A stretch of 64,000 nt of DNA from Pacificibacter marinus. Its GTDB lineage: Bacteria; Pseudomonadota; Alphaproteobacteria; Rhodobacterales; Rhodobacteraceae. Of the stretch, positions 39,239 to 47,054 are shown piece after piece. Positions within the stretch are counted from its first letter, which is position 1. Every line of letters begins with the position of its first letter. The stretch is from the NCBI RefSeq assembly GCF_018860505.1, contig NZ_JAHKPU010000046.1, positions 62,001 through 126,000 on the forward strand, written 5' to 3'. The position numbers and the translations under genes were made by a program. The notes under the pieces are model-generated. The model was not told where the DNA came from and searched no databases. It saw only the letters and a list, made by a program, of their open reading frames with translations.

Positions 39239-39288
39239 TCTAGAGCGTGATACCCAAGGAAAATGACCCTGAATCTACATTTGCATGA

Positions 39289-39325
39289 CAAGTTTCCCAA
39301 GGCTTTGTAACGCCTTGGTGACTTG
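39289..39325 (-). terminator. Structured hairpin after phnM
   Basis: Nested stems CAAGT/ACTTG (39289-39293 with 39321-39325) and CCAAGGC/GCCTTGG (39297-39303 with 39312-39318) lie just after the phnM stop. There is no clear T tract, so termination is likely partial, separating phnG-M from phnCDEE. Confidence 0.5.
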
Positions 39326-39335
39326 CCCCTAGGTC

Positions 39336-40517
39336 TTAGGCCACGGCGGGCTGAGCGATCAATGTGTTCGGCAATTGACCTATGGAGTGGACAAAGTTTC
39401 CATCGCGTAACGTCGCGATGACCCGTGTGAATGCATGTGTCTCAACGATGGCAAGGTCCGCTTTCAAACCAACAGCCAATTGTCCACGATCTGTCAATCC
39501 AAGCGCGCGTGCTGGATTGGACGTCACAAGGGCTGCCGCTCCAGCCAGACCGTTTGGATCAGATTTTGCCAACTCCAACACGGCAGGCAACATCGCGCCC
39601 GGATGATAATCCGACGCCAAAATATGCAACAATCCTTGCGCATGTGCCGCACGCGCCGACAGATTGCCGGAATAGCTTTGCCCGCGCATCGCATTTGGCG
39701 CGCCCATTGCTGAAAGCATTCCGCGTTCGGCTGCGATTTTTGCTGCCTCGAACGTGACGGGGAACTCGGAAATAACTGCGCCAACATCTGCCATCAAATG
39801 CGCTTTTTCGCGCGTGTCATCATCGTGGCTGGCCAGCGCCACACCCTGCGCTTTGCACAGAGCTGCAACCTGTTGCAGATTGTCTAAGATCACACTTTCA
39901 GGGCGACTGCGCTCGGCAATACGCGTGGCCACATCTTGGCGCGCTTGTGTAAGTGAAATGCCTTCTCGCGCGGCCACCAATGTGATGTGGCGCTCAATGT
40001 CGCGGTACTGACCTTGGCCAGGCGTGTGATCCATAACCGACACAAGATCGACCAAATCATCCCGAATAAGACCTTCGAGCACAGACACGGCAGTGTCAAA
40101 TGTAATGTCAAACCGCGCATGAATACGGTGATCAATTTGGCAATGCTGCCGCAGCGCATTGAGCGCGCGGATGGTTTGATTGGTATGTTCAAACGAACGC
40201 TGCTCACCGCTGCGCGCCCCTTTTGAAAAACTGACCGCAGCATAGGCCGTAGTGATCCCTGAGGCCGCCAAGCGATTGTCCAAATGACTTAGCGCCACCT
40301 CCATCGGAAAATCGACCAGCGCACGTGGCTCCAGCTCCATCTCAATCATATCGCCATGCATATCGATGAAGCCTGGGAAAATCAGCGCGCCACCACAATC
40401 AAGACCAACATCAACAGGCTGTTCTGCGATGGCGGCAATCTGGCCGTTTTCAAGTCTCATCGCACCGTTTTCAACAACGCGGTCAGGCAGCACCAGTTTT
40501 GCATTCGTAAGCCACAT
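39336..40517 (-). CDS. phnM: PhnM, ribosyl-phosphonate triphosphate diphosphatase
   Basis: Amidohydrolase-fold enzyme of 393 residues. In the canonical pathway PhnM releases pyrophosphate from ribose 1-methylphosphonate 5-triphosphate before C-P cleavage. Family motifs are clear: DMHGDMIEMELEPR, SVMDHTPGQGQYRD, LASHDDDT, MGAPNAMRGQSYSG and LASDYHPGA. The ATG at 40517 (GAGG nine bases upstream) overlaps the phnL end by 35 bp. It is the last gene of phnF-M. Confidence 0.93.
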   Translation of the reverse strand: MWLTNAKLVLPDRVVENGAMRLENGQIAAIAEQPVDVGLDCGGALIFPGFIDMHGDMIEMELEPRALVDFPMEVALSHLDNRLAASGITTAYAAVSFSKGARSGEQRSFEHTNQTIRALNALRQHCQIDHRIHARFDITFDTAVSVLEGLIRDDLVDLVSVMDHTPGQGQYRDIERHITLVAAREGISLTQARQDVATRIAERSRPESVILDNLQQVAALCKAQGVALASHDDDTREKAHLMADVGAVISEFPVTFEAAKIAAERGMLSAMGAPNAMRGQSYSGNLSARAAHAQGLLHILASDYHPGAMLPAVLELAKSDPNGLAGAAALVTSNPARALGLTDRGQLAVGLKADLAIVETHAFTRVIATLRDGNFVHSIGQLPNTLIAQPAVA

Positions 40518-41223
40518 CTTCTCTGTCCTCTGGGTTGGAAGCATTGGGGGTGAGGTCGATAACGCGATCGATCAAATGCGACACGTCATCAGGGTGGTGA
40601 AAGACGCCGATCATCGCGGTGCCTTGAGATTTCAACTCGGCCAATCGCGCCACCAAAGCGGTGCGGGCTTGGACATCAAGTGACGCTGTTGGCTCATCCA
40701 GCAACAGCAGTTTTTGCGGTAAGATCAGCGCCCGTGCAAGATTTACCTTTTGCTGTTCTCCACCGGAAAACGTCGTCGGATAAGCCCGCCATAATTCTTC
40801 TTTGACGCCAAAAGCGCTGAGCCAACGGCGCGCTTCATCCAGTGCCGCCTCAGCCGAGTGTCCCGCTTGGCGCAAAGGTTCCGCCACTAAGGCCTGCGCA
40901 CTGACGCGGGGACGCGCCACAAGAAACTGTGTGACAAAGCCGATTTCGGTGCGTCGCAAATGGGTGATATCCACATCTGCCGCACGTATCAGGTCAATCA
41001 CGCCATGCGAAGACTGGAACAACACAGCCCCACTTTGCGCCAAATAGCTGCGATACAGCGTGCGCAACAACGTCGATTTACCCGCGCCGTTTGTACCTTT
41101 GAGCAAAAGGAATTCACCTGCGTGTAAGCCAAAGGAAATATCGTCGAAGGCCGCCATTTGCGTGTTTAAATGGTGCATCGTGAAGCCTTTGGTCAGGCTT
41201 TGAACATCCAATACAAGTGTCAT
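40483..41223 (-). CDS. phnL: PhnL, C-P lyase ABC-type subunit
   Basis: Non-transporter ABC ATPase of 246 residues, with Walker A GTNGAGKST (43-51), signature FSGGEQQKVNLARAL and Walker B LLLLDEPTASLD. In E. coli PhnG, H, I, L with ATP form the ribosyl-phosphonate triphosphate. It overlaps phnK by 4 bp. Confidence 0.95.
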   Translation of the reverse strand: MTLVLDVQSLTKGFTMHHLNTQMAAFDDISFGLHAGEFLLLKGTNGAGKSTLLRTLYRSYLAQSGAVLFQSSHGVIDLIRAADVDITHLRRTEIGFVTQFLVARPRVSAQALVAEPLRQAGHSAEAALDEARRWLSAFGVKEELWRAYPTTFSGGEQQKVNLARALILPQKLLLLDEPTASLDVQARTALVARLAELKSQGTAMIGVFHHPDDVSHLIDRVIDLTPNASNPEDREDVAYECKTGAA

Positions 41224-42017
41224 AACTTTGCGTGCACCAATTGTTGTGTATAGGGGTGTTGAGGGTCTTGAAATATCTGATCGGCCAAGCCGGATTCGAC
41301 GACCACACCTCGGCGCATGACGATGACACGGTCCGCCATCGTGCGGATCACACCCAAGTCATGAGAAACGATAACCATGGTGATCTGCCGGTCTTGTTGC
41401 AGTCGTTTCAATGTATCAAGCACCAGCGCTTGCACACTGACATCCAAACCCGTGGTCGGTTCATCCAGCAACAAAAGCGCAGGCTCCAAGGCGATTGCCT
41501 TGGCCAATTGCACCCGTTGCTGCATACCGCCGGACAATTCAATCGGCGGGGCGTCCAAACGTTCCAGCGGAAACTCTGATGCTTCTAGGGCGATTTGGGC
41601 CTTGTCACGCAGTACCAAAAATCGTCGTTCGCCCGCCACCAAAAGCCGTTCAGCCACATTGCCGGAACTGGAGTGGTTCATCAAAAGCCCCAGATGCGGG
41701 TTTTGGTAAACGATGCCGATTTTCGTGGCGCAAAGCATCCGGCGCGCAAACCTATCCAGTTCAAATAGGTTGCCCTGCACATCAGGCAAGTCGAGTGTAT
41801 AGCTGCCGGTGTCTGGGGTGTCTTCGAGGTTCATCATCCGCAACAACGTGGATTTGCCCGATCCACTTTCACCCACGATGCCCATGACTTCGCCGGGGAA
41901 CACCTCAACCGATGCGTCACGTACAGCCTGCACAGCGCCATAAGATTTCGAGACATTTTTTAATGTCATCAACGGACGCGTTATGACAATGCGCGGAGCA
42001 TCCAAAACAATGGTCAT
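41220..42017 (-). CDS. phnK: PhnK, C-P lyase ABC-type subunit
   Basis: ABC ATPase of 265 residues that in E. coli docks on PhnJ of the core complex. Walker A GESGSGKST (49-57), signature LSGGMQQRVQLAKAI and Walker B LLLLDEPTTGLDVS are intact, so nucleotide hydrolysis should be possible. It overlaps phnJ and phnL by 4 bp each. Confidence 0.95.
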   Translation of the reverse strand: MTIVLDAPRIVITRPLMTLKNVSKSYGAVQAVRDASVEVFPGEVMGIVGESGSGKSTLLRMMNLEDTPDTGSYTLDLPDVQGNLFELDRFARRMLCATKIGIVYQNPHLGLLMNHSSSGNVAERLLVAGERRFLVLRDKAQIALEASEFPLERLDAPPIELSGGMQQRVQLAKAIALEPALLLLDEPTTGLDVSVQALVLDTLKRLQQDRQITMVIVSHDLGVIRTMADRVIVMRRGVVVESGLADQIFQDPQHPYTQQLVHAKL

Positions 42018-42928
42018 GACGACATCTCCCCATTTTTATACCATGTGTCGCCCAGCACGATGTCATCGCCCTCGGTACGACGAATGGCTTTTACCCCATA
42101 TTCGCTGTCAGAAATTTCATGGGTTGAGCTGCCATCCTCTTGTGGAATTTCGTTCATAAAGAACCCACGCGCACCCGATCTGTTACAGGTCAGTTTGGCG
42201 TGATCTTCGACTTTATAAGGCACATCATCAAAGACCAAAGGCTCAACCCGCGTATAGGGCGGCACAGCGAAAATACGCTTCTCGCGTCCTGCTGACAGAA
42301 TCGTCAAATGCTTGGCCATATTCAATTTCGGTACATCCCAACGCGGGATCGGCGAAGGCGTCATCACATGGCGTCCATTGACCATCGATGGGTAAGACGC
42401 CCCTTGCATGATCCGACCCGAGCGCACAATTTGTTCGTAAAGTTGCAACCACATCCGCCCGTAATCCGCATCTGCATGCATCTGGCGCGCGATGGACATG
42501 TTGGGTTGAACGGATCGCAAAGGTTCAGGATTGGGCACTTGCAGGACGAGCACCTGATCTTCGCGCAGCACCTCTTCTGGGATACGGTGACGCGATTGAA
42601 TGAGGTCTGCTTTCAGCGTATCGAGCGTTGTCGGCGCACCGGACACCTTTGCAAGAAACGACCGGATCGACGCAGCATTGACACTGTCGTCAGCCCCTTG
42701 ATCGATCACTTTCACGCAAGTCTTCGGATTGATCAACGTCAAAGACACTTGCAAACCGCCCGTGCCCCAACCGCGCGCCATGGGCACTTCGCGACTGGCA
42801 TAGGGCATCTGGCATCCGGGCACGGCCACAGCTTTGAGCATCTTACGGCGCAACTCGCGTTTGGCGGATGCATCCAAGAAACCATAGCTCATTGGTTCCC
42901 AATCGCGGGTGAGGGTTTTCAGGCTCAT
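42014..42928 (-). CDS. phnJ: PhnJ-like protein lacking the canonical Fe-S/thiyl cysteines
   Basis: In E. coli PhnJ is the radical-SAM C-P lyase; there C241, C244 and C266 bind the [4Fe-4S] cluster, C272 forms a thiyl radical and G32 a glycyl radical. Here the 304-residue protein aligns well: VPGCQMPYASREVPMARGWG holds the glycine (G38), and VIDQGADDSVNAASIR, LIQSRHRIPE, PSPIPRWD and GREKRIFAVPPYTRVE are all recognisable. In the C-terminal region only C248 remains; the equivalents of C244, C266 and C272 are S251, I272 and G278. The frame continues 26 residues past that point in a smooth reading frame with family-like spacing, so a frameshift does not explain it. It overlaps phnI and phnK by 4 bp. 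The activity is therefore uncertain. Confidence 0.9.
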   Translation of the reverse strand: MSLKTLTRDWEPMSYGFLDASAKRELRRKMLKAVAVPGCQMPYASREVPMARGWGTGGLQVSLTLINPKTCVKVIDQGADDSVNAASIRSFLAKVSGAPTTLDTLKADLIQSRHRIPEEVLREDQVLVLQVPNPEPLRSVQPNMSIARQMHADADYGRMWLQLYEQIVRSGRIMQGASYPSMVNGRHVMTPSPIPRWDVPKLNMAKHLTILSAGREKRIFAVPPYTRVEPLVFDDVPYKVEDHAKLTCNRSGARGFFMNEIPQEDGSSTHEISDSEYGVKAIRRTEGDDIVLGDTWYKNGEMSS

Positions 42929-43980
42929 TGCGCTGGTTCCTTTTGCTGCGCTGAGCGCGCTTTTGCATCGCGCATGGCGTCCAAGGACGACTGAAACGTG
43001 ACGTAATGTGGCAGTTTAAAATGGATGCAAAAGCCCGAGCTTTCGACGCCTTCAGTGTGGTACAAAAAGAACTCTTCTTCCGTCGCAGAGCCTTTGGGCG
43101 CCCCTGCGCTGTTCAAATCCAAGGTGGCAGCGGCGATGACTTTGACCTCGTTCCAACCCAGAGTGGCAGCGAATCCAAGCTCTAGTTTTTCGTCCTTTTT
43201 CGACAGTACTTCGGCTTGAGAGACTTTGACACGACCTGCGGAAAACTTGGTGCCCTTGGGATGGGTCACAACAATCTCTGCCTCGGCCAAGCGCAGCTCA
43301 TTTACGGTTGGATGGGCCTGACCGTAGCCACGCATCGCGGCATACCCCAAAGCCAACACACCTCCCGTTTCCCCGCGCGCAAGGCTTTGCAAAGTATGCG
43401 CGCGCTTGGACGGGAACAGCAAAGGCTCGCGTGTGATGTCAGGAATATCGTCAGGCCGTGTGGCGTCACCCTTTGGCAAGTCGACCAAATCATTGGCGGC
43501 TTGCCAAGCGCTCACAGACGGCTGATGTGCTGGCGCGGGGGTGGCAGCTGGCTCAACAGGCACGGGATCAAACGCCTCGCCAGTCAGAACTTGCGTAGCC
43601 AGCAAACGGTGCGAATAGTCCAAGGTCGGCCCAAGCAACTGCCCCCCCGGAATGTCTTTGAACGCCGCAGACAGTCGGCGGTGAGTGAACAGCGCGTCTT
43701 GTTCAATGGGGTCAGCAACACTCAAGCGCGGTTGTGTCGTGCGCCAAGCGCGCAAGACCAGAACCGCCTCATACAATTCACCGCCGGTTTGCGCCAAGGC
43801 CAAGGCCGCAATGTCTTCGTCATATAAGGATGCTTCGCCCATCACACGATCCACCAAATAGGGCATGGCGGCTTTGATCTCGTTGATCCTTTCGGGGGTG
43901 ATTGTGCCCATTTCGGCACGAAACAATCGTTCAGCTTGTTCAATCGCGCGTTCGCCGCCACGGGTCGCAACATAGGCCAT
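42925..43980 (-). CDS. phnI: PhnI, C-P lyase complex subunit
   Basis: A 351-residue core subunit, which with PhnG, H and L attaches the phosphonate to the C1 of ATP ribose in E. coli. The start MAYVATRGGERAIEQAERLFR and the C-terminal GVESSGFCIHFKLPHYVTFQ are diagnostic. The two histidines of HFKLPH (H320, H325), equivalent to the zinc ligands near the PhnJ active site in the E. coli structure, are both kept. So the PhnI side of the site looks intact while PhnJ is not. It overlaps phnH by 1 bp and phnJ by 4 bp. Confidence 0.95.
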   Translation of the reverse strand: MAYVATRGGERAIEQAERLFRAEMGTITPERINEIKAAMPYLVDRVMGEASLYDEDIAALALAQTGGELYEAVLVLRAWRTTQPRLSVADPIEQDALFTHRRLSAAFKDIPGGQLLGPTLDYSHRLLATQVLTGEAFDPVPVEPAATPAPAHQPSVSAWQAANDLVDLPKGDATRPDDIPDITREPLLFPSKRAHTLQSLARGETGGVLALGYAAMRGYGQAHPTVNELRLAEAEIVVTHPKGTKFSAGRVKVSQAEVLSKKDEKLELGFAATLGWNEVKVIAAATLDLNSAGAPKGSATEEEFFLYHTEGVESSGFCIHFKLPHYVTFQSSLDAMRDAKARSAQQKEPAQ

Positions 43981-44516
43981 CAGAGCACCTCGATTTGTGT
44001 AGAGCGCGGCAGGCCAATCACACGGGCCCCGTCGATCAAAAATATGTCAAACCCCATTGGGTAACGTAGGCAATCGGCGCGTTTGGCCCAAAATCCTTGG
44101 GGTAACCCGTCAATGTTGATTTGCAGAGATCCATCGACACCCGGACCGCTTAAACGCAAAAGCTGCCCCGTGCCGATCTGCGCATTGGCCACAACAGTCG
44201 CGCCATCATCAGGGTAAAGATCAGACCCAGCCCTAAGGGATTCCAAGACGTTGACGTCTATGAGTTTGCCGAGAAACGCGTGATCCGCCGTCGTCGGATC
44301 AGAAAGGAACGCCCCCGTTTTTAATATAAGCGGCATCAACACAGGGTCGGCACAGTAGACTTTGCATTCGCGATCGATCAGTGCATCGATGATGGCAGCT
44401 TCAGCGTCAGATGCTATATCACGCGGCATACCGGGGCGGCTGAGCGCCCAAAGCAAGGCTTCGAAAGTGTGATTGGCGCGGGTTTCTGTGGCGGTGGCTG
44501 TTGGAACAGTGAGCAT
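43980..44516 (-). CDS. phnH: PhnH, C-P lyase complex subunit
   Basis: A 178-residue core subunit with a PLP-transferase-like fold but no PLP lysine, as known for the family. The C-terminal LRLSGPGVDG, YPMGFDIFLIDG and GLPRSTQIEV segments match PhnH. A TTG one codon earlier is in frame; the ATG at 44516 shares one base with the phnG stop, and it ends sharing one base with phnI, indicating tight coupling. Confidence 0.92.
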   Translation of the reverse strand: MLTVPTATATETRANHTFEALLWALSRPGMPRDIASDAEAAIIDALIDRECKVYCADPVLMPLILKTGAFLSDPTTADHAFLGKLIDVNVLESLRAGSDLYPDDGATVVANAQIGTGQLLRLSGPGVDGSLQINIDGLPQGFWAKRADCLRYPMGFDIFLIDGARVIGLPRSTQIEVL

Positions 44517-44950
44517 CAAAACGTCTCCATATCAACGCGGGTGGCTTCAATACGGCGCAGGGTTTCGGTGTCTGCATCGCGGTGTTGCGCATCAGCATCG
44601 CGTAAAAAGTCATGGCAGATCTCAACCTTTGTGCCGCTCGCCAAGGCGATATCGACGAGAGCCATGGCCATGCTCGCTTCAAGATCCAATCCTTTGCGTA
44701 GACCGTAGCCCTCATGTATTCCGCGACGAATATGAGCTTCACTCACCAACACTTCGCCCAAGTGAAAAGCTGTACCTTTAGCTGTGTCACGCAAAGGCAG
44801 CATCACCAACCCCGTTCGGCTGTGCACCACTTCGACATCTGAAAAATCTATTGCCAGATCCTCACCAAGTGCCTTAAGCGCTGCCGCATCCGCGCGGGCC
44901 AAAATAGACAAGGCATCGTCATGGGAAAATTCTTGCGAGGGTGTGTGCAT
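44516..44950 (-). CDS. phnG: PhnG, C-P lyase complex subunit (divergent)
   Basis: A 144-residue subunit identified by HSRTGLVMLP near residue 43, FHLGEVLVSEAHIR, and the C-terminal EATRVDMETF, which matches the family's EA-x-x-V-DF-x-x-F-like end. The conserved GRDKxHAE-type stretch of canonical PhnG reads GLRKGLDLEAS here, so this subunit too departs from the usual sequence. It starts 3 bp after phnF. Confidence 0.85.
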   Translation of the reverse strand: MHTPSQEFSHDDALSILARADAAALKALGEDLAIDFSDVEVVHSRTGLVMLPLRDTAKGTAFHLGEVLVSEAHIRRGIHEGYGLRKGLDLEASMAMALVDIALASGTKVEICHDFLRDADAQHRDADTETLRRIEATRVDMETF

Positions 44951-44953
44951 GGT

Positions 44954-45667
44954 TTAATCCTCGTTTGTCATCGTGAACTTGACCCGCGAGGCGGCCCAAA
45001 TCACTTCGCTGAAACTGATCGGCGTGCCGTCCAGCAATTGATCTATAGCTCGCACAACCATCACGGCTGTCTGCGGGTGCAACTTAAGTGTCTTGGCCTC
45101 ATGCGCCTGCGCCAGACGCGCGTGCATGGTCGTTTGGGCGCGTAGATAATCGTCAATTCCGTATGTCTTATAAGCCTCAGTGGCCGACCCCAAAACATCG
45201 CGCCGTGCAACGAAATCGGGAAAGCGGTTGGGGCAATGAAAGGCGCGACCAAAGGCCAACGGCACGCCATCGCCAAAGGTGATCCGCTGACTTTGAAGAA
45301 CTTGAGCGCCCTCACCCAAATTCAATGCGCGCGCGACCTCTGCGCTGGCTGTGATGATTTGCGCATCCAAAAGTTCGCCGTGAATATCGACACCTTGTGA
45401 CAACAGGTTCTTACGCAAACGGGTGCGCTGTCCGATAGCATATTCAAGCAAAGGGCCGCTTTCAACAAAGGTTCCACGCCCCTGTTCGACACTCACTTTA
45501 CCGGCCTTCGCCAGCTCTGCGATGGCGCGCCTCACCGAATGCCTGCCAACGCCAAACTGGATGGCCAGCTCTGGCTCTGTTGGCAATTTCTCACCAGGCG
45601 GATACTGCCCAGACGTGATAGCCATTTCGATTCCGTCGCAGACAATGGACCATTTATTTCTATTCAT
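44954..45667 (-). CDS. phnF: PhnF, GntR/HutC-family regulator
   Basis: A 237-residue repressor-type protein with an N-terminal GntR winged helix (YPPGEKLPTEPELAIQFGVGRHSVRRAIAELAKAGKV) and a C-terminal UTRA ligand domain ending in SFSEVIWAASRVKFTM. This is the phosphonate-operon PhnF type. A perfect dyad TCATTCGAATGA lies 11 bp upstream of its ATG, so it probably controls its own operon. Similar dyads occur before phnC and before the plus-strand importer operon. Confidence 0.93.
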   Translation of the reverse strand: MNRNKWSIVCDGIEMAITSGQYPPGEKLPTEPELAIQFGVGRHSVRRAIAELAKAGKVSVEQGRGTFVESGPLLEYAIGQRTRLRKNLLSQGVDIHGELLDAQIITASAEVARALNLGEGAQVLQSQRITFGDGVPLAFGRAFHCPNRFPDFVARRDVLGSATEAYKTYGIDDYLRAQTTMHARLAQAHEAKTLKLHPQTAVMVVRAIDQLLDGTPISFSEVIWAASRVKFTMTNED

Positions 45668-45676
45668 ACCGCACCA

Positions 45677-45690
45677 ATCATTCGAATGAA
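45677..45690. promoter_or_regulatory. Predicted PhnF operator before phnF
   Basis: Perfect palindrome TCATTCGAATGA (45678-45689) just upstream of the phnF start codon, the best example of the TCAT-N4-ATGA dyad found at three places in the phn island. Confidence 0.65.
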
Positions 45691-46303
45691 TTTTGAATAA
45701 CCACTCTGCGTGACGCGACTATGACAGATAGATAAATCTCTGATGACGGAGCGCGCCAAAAAGCTCAGGCGACCAAAGGCAATGAATCGAAATTGATAGC
45801 ACGCCTTATAACCAAGCCCTCTGATATCCACGCATCTTTGTGTGTCGTCATACGACCCATCTTCTCAATCGAGAGCGAAAATTTTCATCTCTGATGGTCT
45901 ATTTCACAAAGGAAAAATTCGTAAGATCAAAAGCTTTTTCGCGCTGTACGCCGCAGACAACAGCGCGCGCAACTATCTAGCCCATCATATATTTCATCAT
46001 CTCAATCCTTGTAAGCAGTCACTTTTTCTGCCTACTATACATTCAGTCACCAGTTAATATCGATATTTTTAAGAGTGCCGAGCAATTTGCCTTCGCTGTG
46101 TCAACGTGAAGCGCTTAGATGGATTGATCCACATAAGAAACCTAGACACGGCCCACCAACAGGCAGCGGTTAGCTGACGACATAAAAGCGAGCGCGTGCT
46201 TTCACGTTGCGGCGGCGGATGATAAACGAAGGGTCACTGCCCCGTCTATCTATCTTTCAATAAGGCAGTTAACCTGACTTAAATACCAGCATGAGGGCGT
46301 GCA
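45691..46303. other. Intergenic region between phn island and malonate module
   Basis: About 610 bp without a convincing gene. A 71-codon frame at 45842 has no family features. Inverted 9-mers CAACGTGAA (46102-46110) and TTCACGTTG (46201-46209) flank a 90-bp segment and could fold together. An AATATCGATATT palindrome lies at 46056-46067. Confidence 0.6.
46056..46067. promoter_or_regulatory. AATATCGATATT palindrome, site 1
   Basis: Perfect 12-bp palindrome 237 bp upstream of the GntR gene at 46304. Identical copies lie before the malonyl-CoA decarboxylase gene and before the TRAP transporter gene. Confidence 0.7.
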
Positions 46304-46969
46304 ATGAATATGAATGATGAGATGGCCGGCAAAGAGAGTTCCGCAACACGCGGTGCCTATATGACATTGCGTGATATGATCTTGACCGGCGCACTGCCCG
46401 CAGGTCAAAAGCTCAAGATCGAGCAATTGCGCGGATTACTAAAGACGGGAGCCTCGCCTGTGCGTGAAGCGCTCAGTCTGCTGACGTCTGATATGCTTGT
46501 TGAACGGATAGACCAACGCGGATTTCGTGCCGCCCCCGCGAATAAAGCGAATTTTGAAGAAATCTTGGAGCTGCGTTGCACGTTAGAAGAGCTTGCACTG
46601 CGCAAATCCATCGCGGCAGCGACCCCTCAATGGGAAGAGCAACTCATCCTGACGCATCACCGTATGCGTAAATCCGCGGGGCAAGACATAGCAATTTTTG
46701 AAGAAGCCCATAAGACATTTCACATGGCGTTATTGGCCAATAGTGGTTCACCGATGCTGGAACGCTATTGCGCGCAGCTCTATGATTTAAACATCCGCTA
46801 TCGCAATCTTGCGGCGGGCGGCAGCAAATATCAAAGCCGTGACATTGCCGCCGAGCACGAAGAAATTTTAGAGGCGGCAGTTCAATACAATGCAGATCGC
46901 GCCTGTGCCTGTCTGCTGAAGCATTACCGACTGACAGGTGAGTATTTGGCACGCGAAATGGATGCGTAA
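46304..46969 (+). CDS. GntR-family regulator with FCD domain (malonate module)
   Basis: A 221-residue transcription factor with a winged helix (YMTLRDMILTGALPAGQKLKIEQL, then GASPVREALSLL) and a helical FCD domain with histidine-rich positions (ILTHHRMRKS, HKTFHMALLANSG). It is 85 bp upstream of the decarboxylase gene. The same AATATCGATATT palindrome occurs before it, before the decarboxylase, and in the divergent cupin/TRAP region, so I infer it senses malonate or a related acyl-CoA. Confidence 0.85.
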   Translation: MNMNDEMAGKESSATRGAYMTLRDMILTGALPAGQKLKIEQLRGLLKTGASPVREALSLLTSDMLVERIDQRGFRAAPANKANFEEILELRCTLEELALRKSIAAATPQWEEQLILTHHRMRKSAGQDIAIFEEAHKTFHMALLANSGSPMLERYCAQLYDLNIRYRNLAAGGSKYQSRDIAAEHEEILEAAVQYNADRACACLLKHYRLTGEYLAREMDA

Positions 46970-47005
46970 CTTCATTTATGACGATTTAATTGGACGCAGA
47001 TAAAA

Positions 47006-47017
47006 AATATCGATATT
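47006..47017. promoter_or_regulatory. AATATCGATATT palindrome, site 2
   Basis: Perfect 12-bp palindrome 37 bp upstream of the malonyl-CoA decarboxylase start, in the 85-bp gap after the regulator. Confidence 0.75.
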
Positions 47018-47054
47018 AATTACTCCAGCGACTCTTGGACAACTGGAGACAACA

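Noticed and set aside
42014-42200. Frameshift as the cause of the missing PhnJ cysteines
   Set aside because: The single frame keeps family-like residues before and after the cysteine positions (GREKRIFAVPPYTRVE and SDSEYG) with normal spacing, so substitution fits better than a shift.
45842-46057. 71-codon frame between phnF and the GntR gene
   Set aside because: It has no ribosome site or family features, and the region carries regulatory palindromes.
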